A DNA stretch of 64,000 nucleotides from Shewanella sp. MR-4 (GTDB lineage: Bacteria; Pseudomonadota; Gammaproteobacteria; Enterobacterales; Shewanellaceae). The notes under the pieces were generated by a model, which saw only the letters and a list, made by a program, of their open reading frames with translations, did not search any database and was not told where the DNA came from. The position numbers were made by a program, and so were the translations under genes. Below, piece by piece: positions 34,277 to 42,147 of this stretch (the first letter of the stretch is position 1; every line of letters starts with the position of its first letter). Location of the stretch: positions 1,302,001 through 1,366,000 of the forward strand of contig NC_008321.1 of assembly GCF_000014685.1 (NCBI RefSeq), written 5' to 3'.

Positions 34277-34939
34277 TTAGCCGCGGCAACCGCAACCGCC
34301 ATTGCCATCACAACCTGTTTTTGGTGTGTCGCAGGCTTCATGATCGTGGTCATGGTGATGATGACCATGATCATCAGAACCGCCACAACAGCCACCAGTA
34401 TCTTGGCTTGAACCACCACAGCATCCGCCGCCGTGGTCATGATCATGGCTGTGTCCATGGCTACCGCATCCGCCGTGGGCATGGATATGGCCATGGGCAA
34501 CTTCTTCTGCAGTTGCAGCGCGAACATCGATAATTTCAATGTTGAAGCTCAGTGCTTGGCCCGCTAAGGGATGATTGCCATCAACGATGACCACATCATC
34601 TTTGACTTCGACAACTTGCACTGGGCGTTGACCCATTTCTGTCTCGGCAATAAAGCGCATACCAGGAACGATATCTTCGATATCACCGAATGCTTCTAAT
34701 GGCACAGCTTGACGCAGACCATCGTGGTAAGGACCGTAGGCTTCTTCGGCACTAATAGTCACATCCAGTGTTTCGCCCTTGGTTTTACCTTCTAATGCAG
34801 CTTCTAATCCAGGGATCAGGTTTTCTGCACCGTGCAGATAGAGCATAGGTTCGGCATCAAAAGAGTCTTCTAAAAGTCTGCCGTCTTGATCTGATAAACG
34901 GTAATGAATGGTTACCGCGCTGTGTTGGGTGATCTTCAT
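34277..34939 (-). CDS. slyD: FKBP-type peptidyl-prolyl isomerase SlyD with metal-binding tail
   Basis: Prolyl isomerase and chaperone that also hands nickel to hydrogenase maturation. 220 residues. The FKBP half is split by the insert-in-flap chaperone domain: VTIHYRLSDQDGRLLEDSF, then YLHGAENLIPGLEAALEGKTKGE, then AYGPYHDGLRQAVPLEAF. The last about 70 residues are a His/Cys/Gly-rich tail (HGHIHAHGGCGSHGHSHDHDH..., several GGCCGGS repeats, CGCRG at the end). The tail is long and has two Cys-rich repeats, suggesting a high metal load. Encoded alone and divergent from the thr operon. Confidence 0.95.
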   Translation of the reverse strand: MKITQHSAVTIHYRLSDQDGRLLEDSFDAEPMLYLHGAENLIPGLEAALEGKTKGETLDVTISAEEAYGPYHDGLRQAVPLEAFGDIEDIVPGMRFIAETEMGQRPVQVVEVKDDVVIVDGNHPLAGQALSFNIEIIDVRAATAEEVAHGHIHAHGGCGSHGHSHDHDHGGGCCGGSSQDTGGCCGGSDDHGHHHHDHDHEACDTPKTGCDGNGGCGCRG

Positions 34940-35340
34940 ATCGCCTCCGGTTCGGAATGTGCGCGCATAATAACGTGCTTTTGGGGCGCTGGCGATAATT
35001 TGAAGTTGCTTATGTTAGATATCGCACAGCTTTTTGTTGATGCGATGAACGGCCATTTGCAGAGGAATTTACGCCAAATTGTTGATGGATATCGCTTGCG
35101 GTTTGTTGGCCTCGAAAGTGGGTTTACATAGCTTAATCTAAAGGCATTACGACATGCTTGATATAATTAATTGAATTTAAATGTTTAAAATCAGATGTAT
35201 TTGCGTGGCATTACGTTTACGTCAACAGTTTTCTATTGATGAAATCGCATTTTTACCCTAGGAAAACTTGATATTAATGAATGTTAAGAGGCGAATTTGA
35301 GGCAGTGAAAGATTTGTTCATAAATAATCCAGTTAGGGGG
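34940..35340. other. slyD-thr intergenic region
   Basis: Mostly AT-rich. A 39-codon frame starts at 35012 (MLDIAQLFVDAMNGHLQRNL...), without a visible ribosome binding site; doubtful. The region should hold the slyD promoter on the minus strand. Confidence 0.4.
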
Positions 35341-35370
35341 TTGACAAGGCTAGGTGAAAAAGGCAATTCT
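35341..35370 (+). promoter_or_regulatory. Candidate promoter of the thr operon
   Basis: Perfect -35 TTGACA (35341-35346); the -10 is weak (AATTCT at 35365-35370, 18-base spacer). It lies about 37 bases before the leader peptide. Confidence 0.5.
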
Positions 35371-35406
35371 GTTTTACATCACATTGACATGGATTAGCCC
35401 AAACGT

Positions 35407-35478
35407 ATGCATAGCCTAGGTTTTGTAGTAATTACCATTATTACAACCACCACTACAACCAGAGTGGGGGCGGGCTGA
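35407..35478 (+). CDS. thrL: Threonine operon leader peptide ThrL
   Basis: 23 residues, with Thr at 10 and 13-18 and Ile at 9, 11 and 12, ending RVGAG like the NGAG end of E. coli ThrL. Ribosome stalling at these codons under Thr or Ile shortage should prevent formation of the terminator at 35504. GCGGGCT at 35470-35476, just before the stop, can pair with AGCCCGC of the terminator, forming the antiterminator. Confidence 0.93.
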   Translation: MHSLGFVVITIITTTTTTRVGAG

Positions 35479-35503
35479 TACACCCTAAAGAATTTTAACG
35501 ACG

Positions 35504-35536
35504 AGCCCGCTTCCCACAAAGAAGCGGGCTTTTTTG
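35504..35536 (+). terminator. thr operon attenuator
   Basis: AGCCCGCTT (35504-35512) and AAGCGGGCT (35522-35530), then TTTTTT. 26 bases after the leader stop and 45 bases before thrA. Confidence 0.93.
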
Positions 35537-35581
35537 TTTCTAGCTTATGTTTCTTAGTCGGGCGCGGTACAGGAGATCAAG

Positions 35582-38050
35582 ATGAAAGTTATGAAATTTG
35601 GTGGTACCTCGCTTGCAAATTGGCAGCGATTTTCAATGGCGGCGGATATCGTGGCCAAGGCGGCAAAAGCAGAGCCGGTGGCTACAGTGCTTTCTGCGCC
35701 CGCGACAGTGACAAACGCCTTGCTAGAAATGGTCGATGTGGCGGTGAAAGGGGAAGATTATTCGCCAGTCATTCAACACGTTGAGCGGGTGTTTACCTCG
35801 ATCTATCAGGATGCGGTCAGTTCTGGACTCTCGAGCAGTCAAAGCGAAGTGTTGTTCGCCGGACTGAGTGCGCAGCTTGCGCGTTGGCAGGACAGATTAC
35901 GCGGTATTACGCTGCTGCAGGAATGCCCTGACGGAGTACGCGCCGAGATCGTTGTTGCTGGCGAGCGTTTGTCTGCTGCTTTGATGGAGCAAGTCATGCT
36001 GGCAAAAGGCATCACTTCGGCGCAGCTAGATCCGCGTGAGCTGTTTTTAGGCCGTGGTCGTCCACTCGAATCCGTGGTGGATATTGCCGTCAGTAAACCG
36101 CGATTCAAAAATCTTGCCCTCGATGAAAAACGGGTTTGGGTGATGCCCGGCTTTACTGCCGCCGATGAAGACGGCAAGGTTGTGACCTTAGGCCGTAACG
36201 GTTCTGACTATTCCGCTGCCGTGCTGGCCGCTTGTTTAGATGCTTCAAGTTGTGAGATCTGGACCGACGTTGACGGCGTATACAACACCGATCCTCGGGT
36301 TGTCACCGATGCTAAGTTGCTGTCACAGCTCAGTTATCAAGAGGCGATGGAGCTGTCTTATTTTGGGGCTAAGGTACTGCATCCTAAAACCATTGCGCCT
36401 ATCGCTCAGTTTCATATTCCCTGTTATATCAAGAACAGCTTTAATCCCGATGCGCCCGGCACTCTAGTATCGAATCAGGCCGATGAAAGCGGTCTGCAGG
36501 TGAAGGCCATTTCTAATCTGGATAATCAAACCATGTTTGATGTATCAGGCCCCGGCATGAAGGGCATGGTCGGCATGGCGAGCCGCACACTGGCGGCAAT
36601 TTCCCGTAGTGGCGTTTCCGTGTCACTCATCACCCAGAGTTCTTGCGAATACAGCATCAGCTTTTGTGTGGCTACAAGCGAGTCCGCCAAAGTGAAGTCG
36701 GCACTGGAGCAAGAGTTTGAGCTAGAAATCAAAAGTGACTTACTCGAGCCGATTGAAATGCGCCATGACTTAGCAATCGTCTCCTTGATCGGTGATGGAA
36801 TGCGTACCCATAAAGGTGTGGCGGCGCGGTTCTTCCAAGCGTTAGCGCAGGCGAGTGTGAATATTATCGCGATTGCGCAAGGCTCCTCCGAGCGTTCTAT
36901 TTCAACTGTAATCGAGCAGCGAAAGACCAAACATGCGGTTGCCGCCTGTCATCAGGGCTTTTTCGATGTGCAGCAATATTTGGATGTGTTTTTAGTGGGT
37001 TGCGGCAATGTTGGCGCAGGCTTACTCGAGCAAATCAAACATCAGGCGAGTGTGTTAAAAGAGCAGCACATTAGTATTCGTGTCTGCGGCATCGTGAATT
37101 CAAGCAAGATGTTACTCGATAGTGCCGGTATTGATTTAAATAATTGGCAAAACCTGCTTGCCGACAGTCAGCAGCCAAGCGATCTGCCCGCGCTATTGGC
37201 TTGGGTGAAAGAGCAACAATTATTAAACCCTGTACTGGTGGATTGTACTTCAAGCGATCAAGTGTCGAACCAGTATTTAGAGGTAATGAATGCGGGCATG
37301 CACGTGGTGACGCCCAATAAGAAGGCCAATACTCGAGACTACGCTTACTACCAAGCACTGCGTCAAACAGCCTTGAAACAACGTCGTCAGTTCTTGTATG
37401 AGACTAACGTTGGCGCAGGATTGCCCGTTATCGATAACTTGAAAAAACTGTTATTTGCTGGCGATAAGTTGCACAAGTTTAACGGTATTTTGTCAGGCTC
37501 CTTATCCTTTATCTTCGGTAAACTCGATGAGGGTATGACGCTGTCAGAAGCGACTAAACTGGCGCGGGAAAAATGCTTTACCGAGCCCGATCCCCGTGAT
37601 GATTTAAGTGGTATGGATGTGGCGCGTAAAGTGCTGATCTTGGCCCGTGAAGTGGGTTTGAAACTTGAGCTAAGCGATATCGTTGTCGACTCAGTCTTAC
37701 CTGACGATTTTGATGATTCAGGCGATGTGGAAAGTTTTATGGCGCGTTTACCCGAGGCCGATGCCGCGATTGCGGCGCGAGTGGCAGAGGCGAAAGCGCA
37801 GGGTAAAGTGCTGCGTTATGTGGGGCAGATTGAAGAAGGCGCGTGTTATGTGCGTATCACCGAAGTCGATGCTACCGATCCGCTCTACAGCGTAAAAGGC
37901 GGTGAAAACGCGCTAGCATTCTACAGCCGTTATTATCAGCCGATTCCTTTTGTATTACGTGGATACGGTGCGGGTACAGAAGTGACAGCGGCCGGCGCCT
38001 TTGCCGATGTATTAAGAACCTTAAATTGGACTCGTGAGGTGAGTGTATGA
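35582..38050 (+). CDS. thrA: Bifunctional aspartokinase I / homoserine dehydrogenase I
   Basis: First and third steps from aspartate to threonine, feedback-inhibited by threonine. 822 residues. The kinase half begins MKVMKFGGTSLANWQRF and has TLGRNGSDYSAAVLAACL and WTDVDGVYNTDPR. The ACT region (about 320-460) binds threonine. The dehydrogenase half starts with the NAD(P) motif VFLVGCGNVGAGLLEQI (about residue 468) and has VTPNKKANT, ETNVGAGLPVI and FTEPDPRDDLSGMDVARK. ATGA overlap with thrB. Controlled by the thrL attenuator. Confidence 0.98.
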   Translation: MKVMKFGGTSLANWQRFSMAADIVAKAAKAEPVATVLSAPATVTNALLEMVDVAVKGEDYSPVIQHVERVFTSIYQDAVSSGLSSSQSEVLFAGLSAQLARWQDRLRGITLLQECPDGVRAEIVVAGERLSAALMEQVMLAKGITSAQLDPRELFLGRGRPLESVVDIAVSKPRFKNLALDEKRVWVMPGFTAADEDGKVVTLGRNGSDYSAAVLAACLDASSCEIWTDVDGVYNTDPRVVTDAKLLSQLSYQEAMELSYFGAKVLHPKTIAPIAQFHIPCYIKNSFNPDAPGTLVSNQADESGLQVKAISNLDNQTMFDVSGPGMKGMVGMASRTLAAISRSGVSVSLITQSSCEYSISFCVATSESAKVKSALEQEFELEIKSDLLEPIEMRHDLAIVSLIGDGMRTHKGVAARFFQALAQASVNIIAIAQGSSERSISTVIEQRKTKHAVAACHQGFFDVQQYLDVFLVGCGNVGAGLLEQIKHQASVLKEQHISIRVCGIVNSSKMLLDSAGIDLNNWQNLLADSQQPSDLPALLAWVKEQQLLNPVLVDCTSSDQVSNQYLEVMNAGMHVVTPNKKANTRDYAYYQALRQTALKQRRQFLYETNVGAGLPVIDNLKKLLFAGDKLHKFNGILSGSLSFIFGKLDEGMTLSEATKLAREKCFTEPDPRDDLSGMDVARKVLILAREVGLKLELSDIVVDSVLPDDFDDSGDVESFMARLPEADAAIAARVAEAKAQGKVLRYVGQIEEGACYVRITEVDATDPLYSVKGGENALAFYSRYYQPIPFVLRGYGAGTEVTAAGAFADVLRTLNWTREVSV

Positions 38051-38985
38051 GTTTGACCGTTTACGCTCCCGCCTCTATGGGTAATGTGGGTGTGGGCTTT
38101 GATTTATTGGGCGCAGCACTTGCGCCCATCGATGGCAGTTTACTAGGCGATAGAGTCACTATTGCGGCGGCGGATGCGGGGGTGAGCCTCACTCAAGTGG
38201 GAGCGTGGGCGCATAAGTTACCCAGTAATCCCGAGGAGAATATCGTCCATCAATGCGCGGTGTTTTTCTTAAAAGCCCTTGGAAAAGAAAACCAAGGCGT
38301 GGCATTAACCCTAGAAAAAAACTTGCCCGTCGGCAGTGGCTTAGGTTCGAGCGCCAGTTCTGTGGTTGCAGCGCTTTACGCGCTTAACGAGCATTTTGAG
38401 CGTCCATACGATAAGCAAGCACTACTCGAACTCATGGGCGAATTTGAGGGCAAGATCAGCGGTAGCGTGCATTACGACAACGTCGCGCCCTGTTATCTGG
38501 GCGGCATGCAGCTGATGCTCAATGTGCCTGGCGCTATCTGTGAGCCGATCCCCAGTTTTAAACAATGGTATTGGGTGGTGGCGTATCCTGGGATTTCACT
38601 CTCAACGGCAATGATGCGTAAACTCATGCCAGAACAATACGATAAGTCCGTGGCCATCGATTTTGGGCGTTATTTGAGTGCCTTTGTACACGCCTCTTAT
38701 CAGCAAAACGCCAAGCTTGCGATTCAAGTCTTGAAGGATGTGCTGGCCGAACCTTACCGCGCGGCGGCGATACCAGGTTATGACAACGCCAGAGCGGCAC
38801 TCGCCGAATTAGGCATGTTAACCACTGGCATCTCGGGTAGTGGGCCAACGCTGTTTTCGGTGACAGACAATCTTGCGACGGCTAACGCCGCCAAGGCGTG
38901 GTTAGAGGCTCATTATCTGACTGAAGCGGGGGGCTTTGCCCATGTGTGCCGCCTCGATGAGCAAGGCACGCGCCGAGTCGATTAA
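38047..38985 (+). CDS. thrB: Homoserine kinase
   Basis: Phosphorylates homoserine. 312 residues of the GHMP kinase family; the ATP-binding motif NLPVGSGLGSSASSVVAALYALN is at about residues 88-110, and the C-terminal GISGSGPTLFSV is the GHMP motif 3. Starts within the last codons of thrA (4-base overlap). Confidence 0.97.
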   Translation: MSLTVYAPASMGNVGVGFDLLGAALAPIDGSLLGDRVTIAAADAGVSLTQVGAWAHKLPSNPEENIVHQCAVFFLKALGKENQGVALTLEKNLPVGSGLGSSASSVVAALYALNEHFERPYDKQALLELMGEFEGKISGSVHYDNVAPCYLGGMQLMLNVPGAICEPIPSFKQWYWVVAYPGISLSTAMMRKLMPEQYDKSVAIDFGRYLSAFVHASYQQNAKLAIQVLKDVLAEPYRAAAIPGYDNARAALAELGMLTTGISGSGPTLFSVTDNLATANAAKAWLEAHYLTEAGGFAHVCRLDEQGTRRVD

Positions 38986-39050
38986 TTTTCTTACTTTTAA
39001 CAGCATTAAGCCCAAGCCTAAAGGCTTGGCACTGATAAGGTCGAGTGAGC

Positions 39051-40334
39051 ATGGAACTATATAATTTAAAACACCCTTCGCAGAAAGTGAGCTTTAAGGA
39101 AGCGGTGCAATTAGGACTCGGTAAAGACAGAGGGTTGTTTTTTCCTACTCAAATCCCAGTGTTGCACGATATTGAGGCGCTGCTGGCAATGCCTTTTGTC
39201 GAGCGCAGTAAAAAAGTGCTCGGCGCTTGGCTCGCCTCAGAGCTTGGGCAAGGCGCGGTAGATAAGCTAGTCGAGCGTGCCTTTAATTTCGATTTGCCCT
39301 TGGTGGCGGTCGATGAGCAGCGCTCGTGCCTCGAGCTTTTCCATGGGCCAACTTTAGCATTCAAGGATTTTGGTGCGCGCTTTATGGCGCAATGCATCAA
39401 TGCCTTTGCTCAAGACTCGCGCTTAACCATTCTAACCGCGACCTCGGGTGACACTGGGGCGGCGGTGGCCGATGCCTTTTACGGCCTAGATAAAGTCAAT
39501 GTAGTCGTGCTCTATCCTAAGGGCAAAATCAGTGAGCTACAGGAAAAGATGTTCACCACCTTAGGTAAGAACATCCACACTGTGGCAGTAGCGTCCGATT
39601 TCGATGCTTGCCAGCACTTAGTCAAACAGGCTTTTGAAGATAGCGATGTGCGTGATGGCTTGCATTTAAACTCGGCCAACTCAATCAACATCAGTCGTTT
39701 ACTGGCACAGATTTGTTATTACTTCGAAGCGGTCGCCCAATCGAAACAGCGCCATGAGGCCGATCCTGTGATTGCCGTGCCCAGTGGAAACTTTGGAAAC
39801 TTGACCGCGGGATTATTTGCCAAAGCCATGGGCTTACCTGTTAAACGTTTTATTGCCGCCACCAACGCCAATGACACTGTCCCACGTTATTTAGAGAGTG
39901 GTGATTGGCAACCCAATCCCACTCAAGCGACTATGTCCAATGCGATGGATGTGAGCGAGCCAAGTAACTGGCCGCGCGTCGAGGCTATTTGCGAGAAACT
40001 CGGTTGGCCACTTTCGGACTTAGTGGGTATTCGCCTGTCTGAGGCTCAAACCTCGGAGGCCTTGGCGGAATTACAAGCTAAGGGCTATGTGTCTGAGCCC
40101 CATGCGGCGATTGCGGCTAAGGCGTTATCGCTCAACTTAGTGCCTGATGAAGTGGGGATATTTTTAGGCACGGCGCATCCCGCCAAGTTTAAGGATGTCG
40201 TAGATAGAGAGCTTAACCTCGATTTACCTTTGCCTGCAGAACTTAAGGCGGTGGAGCATAAACCTATACTCTCGGCTGAATTAGCCGCCGATTTTGCCCA
40301 GCTAAAGTCACATTTATTTGCGGTGTTAAGCTGA
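39051..40334 (+). CDS. thrC: Threonine synthase
   Basis: PLP enzyme converting phosphohomoserine to threonine. 427 residues from MELYNLKHPSQKVSF (E. coli MKLYNLK). The PLP lysine is in HGPTLAFKDFGARF (about residue 107) and the phosphate-binding loop in TATSGDTGAAVADAFYG. A GTG two codons upstream is also in frame; the ATG fits homology better. Last gene of the operon, followed by a terminator. Confidence 0.97.
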   Translation: MELYNLKHPSQKVSFKEAVQLGLGKDRGLFFPTQIPVLHDIEALLAMPFVERSKKVLGAWLASELGQGAVDKLVERAFNFDLPLVAVDEQRSCLELFHGPTLAFKDFGARFMAQCINAFAQDSRLTILTATSGDTGAAVADAFYGLDKVNVVVLYPKGKISELQEKMFTTLGKNIHTVAVASDFDACQHLVKQAFEDSDVRDGLHLNSANSINISRLLAQICYYFEAVAQSKQRHEADPVIAVPSGNFGNLTAGLFAKAMGLPVKRFIAATNANDTVPRYLESGDWQPNPTQATMSNAMDVSEPSNWPRVEAICEKLGWPLSDLVGIRLSEAQTSEALAELQAKGYVSEPHAAIAAKALSLNLVPDEVGIFLGTAHPAKFKDVVDRELNLDLPLPAELKAVEHKPILSAELAADFAQLKSHLFAVLS

Positions 40335-40363
40335 GCTTGAAAATTACTGTTAAGCGAAATATC

Positions 40364-40389
40364 AAGGGAGTCAATTGACTCCCTTTTTT
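40364..40389 (+). terminator. thr operon terminator
   Basis: AAGGGAGTCA-AT-TGACTCCCTT palindrome then a T run. Confidence 0.92.
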
Positions 40390-40517
40390 ACAAGTGTAAA
40401 TGAGGCTCAAGAGAATTAATTAAAACTTATCATCCACAGTGATTATCAAACCTTTATATAACTACCTGAAATCAAATTAATATTTGTAACTTAGTGTATG
40501 GGTTGTCGTTAAGGAGA

Positions 40518-40533
40518 TGTGACTTGCCTCACA
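40518..40533. promoter_or_regulatory. CRP-like site upstream of a lipoprotein gene
   Basis: TGTGA-CTTGCC-TCACA, an exact match to the core CRP palindrome, 67 bases before the TTG start at 40600. Confidence 0.6.
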
Positions 40534-40599
40534 ATTAAGTCGGATTGAATTCGGTATGTTCGCCCGCCTATTTAGGATTTAACAATTGGATAAACTGTT

Positions 40600-40893
40600 T
40601 TGTTTAAATGTGCCTTATTAGGATCTTGTCTTATCTTTTTTCTTGCCGGCTGTGCAGTTGAGCCTTTGCAACTGCAACAGCGCATTAACGAAGCCTACGA
40701 TTTTGAAGTGACTCACTGTGATAGTTTTGCCTTAGTAACGGGCGTGAGTCGCCATGCCAATAACCTTGCCGAGGCAAAGCAATCCGCCGCCTTGCAAGGA
40801 CAGGAGTTAGGTGGTACCCATATAGTGTGGTTGCAAACGGATATGGGCGACCCAACCAAAGTGGTTGCGATAGTGTACAAATGCTTATTGTAA
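40600..40893 (+). CDS. Small lipoprotein, possibly DUF4156-like
   Basis: 97 residues. The signal peptide ends in a lipobox, FFLAGC, with the lipidated Cys near residue 18. The mature part has Cys at HCDSF and YKC and a segment ALQGQELGGTHIVWLQTDMGD that resembles small envelope lipoproteins of the DUF4156/RcsF-like type; this assignment is weak. The start is TTG at 40600 with GGA nine bases before; no better start is available without losing the signal peptide. A perfect CRP-type palindrome lies upstream. Confidence 0.7.
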   Translation: MFKCALLGSCLIFFLAGCAVEPLQLQQRINEAYDFEVTHCDSFALVTGVSRHANNLAEAKQSAALQGQELGGTHIVWLQTDMGDPTKVVAIVYKCLL

Positions 40894-41062
40894 GGCCAAG
40901 GGTTTATGCCTTAATGGCGCTTGAGCCAATTTAAGCCTATGGCATCCTCAGGTGATGCGGACTAAGCTTAGGAAGGCGATAGGAACGCTGCGGGTTCTAA
41001 CGGCAAACTGAATGCGTTAGCTATCCTAGATAGGGACGAGAACAACCGATAATGGGGCGACT

Positions 41063-41941
41063 ATGGTGCCTAGGTTCGTTTTTCAGTTTAGCCATATCTT
41101 GCTGTTATGTATTTTTATTTTCCCCACTTTTGGTGCTCCTTCTGAGGCAGTAGTATCTGTCTGTTTAAATCCCCTGAGAGTCGGTTATAACGATTGGCCG
41201 CCCTATGCCTGGCGAGATCAGCAGGGTGAAGCGCAGGGGCTTGATGTGGAGCTGCTTCGCGCCTTTGCCGAACACTTAGGTTGTGAGGTGATTTTTATCA
41301 ATGTGCCCGCTAAGCGCTCACACCAAATGCTGAAAAGTGGTTCCTTAGACATGATGATGGGCGCTACCAAAACGGCCAAACGTGAGGAGTATGCCTTATT
41401 TTCAGCCGCCTACCGTGATGAAGAAGTGCGTCTATTTGTGTTGGACGAGAAAAAAGACAAGATCCAGTTGACCCAATGGCAGGATATTTTCAGCCAAAAA
41501 CTACGTTTATTAGTGCCCATCAGTGGATGGTATGGCGTGGATTATGAGCAGACGCGGCAGCGCTTAGAACAAGAGCACCTGTTGATACTCAGTCCCGATG
41601 CCGACAAATCGGTGCAAATGCTTACTTATGGCCGAGCGGATCTGATTATCGGTGATTCCATGGCTATGCCTTATATAGCCAGTCAGCATCAAGGGGTGAG
41701 GTTATCGTCACTGAAACCTGTTTTGGATCGTAATCAAATCCACTTAATGTTCAGCAAGCAAACATCCTCGTCATCGCGAGTGAAGCAATTTAATGTCGCC
41801 ATCGAGGCGCTAAGCGCCAATGGTGAGATTGCCCGAATTGTTTACAAGTGGCAGCAATTTTCGCTGGCGCAACAAACCAAAATGAGTCATCAGTTTAATT
41901 CATTCTCTTGGCAATATGCTGACTTGCTCACCATCGAATGA
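41063..41941 (+). CDS. Periplasmic amino-acid-type solute-binding protein
   Basis: 292 residues with an N-terminal signal peptide (VFQFSHILLLCIFIFPTFGAPS). The fold is type 3 solute-binding (LRVGYNDWPPYAWRDQQGEAQGLDVELLRAFAEHLGCEV, then KSGSLDMMMGATKTAKREEYALFS, and YGRADLIIGDSMAMPYI). No permease or ATPase gene is adjacent, so it may be an orphan binding protein feeding another transporter or a sensor. Ligand unknown. Confidence 0.85.
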   Translation: MVPRFVFQFSHILLLCIFIFPTFGAPSEAVVSVCLNPLRVGYNDWPPYAWRDQQGEAQGLDVELLRAFAEHLGCEVIFINVPAKRSHQMLKSGSLDMMMGATKTAKREEYALFSAAYRDEEVRLFVLDEKKDKIQLTQWQDIFSQKLRLLVPISGWYGVDYEQTRQRLEQEHLLILSPDADKSVQMLTYGRADLIIGDSMAMPYIASQHQGVRLSSLKPVLDRNQIHLMFSKQTSSSSRVKQFNVAIEALSANGEIARIVYKWQQFSLAQQTKMSHQFNSFSWQYADLLTIE

Positions 41942-42147
41942 CTCAGATAAATACCTTTAAGATTATTGGTATAGCAAATGGTAAGCCTATGACACATTTG
42001 CTAAAACTTCTATTGGCTTAAGATACTGCTCTCTCTATCAATTTCTGCTAGCTTGTGGGATTACTTTGCCAGACTTTGGGTCATCATTCGTCAATCACGC
42101 CCATTAACAGTCCATTGCTAACAATAACAATAGGATAGAGACTACAC

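Noticed and set aside
34258..34539. ORFs on both strands overlapping the slyD tail (Ala/Met/Val-rich and His-rich)
   Set aside because: Shadow frames of the His/Cys-rich codons of slyD.
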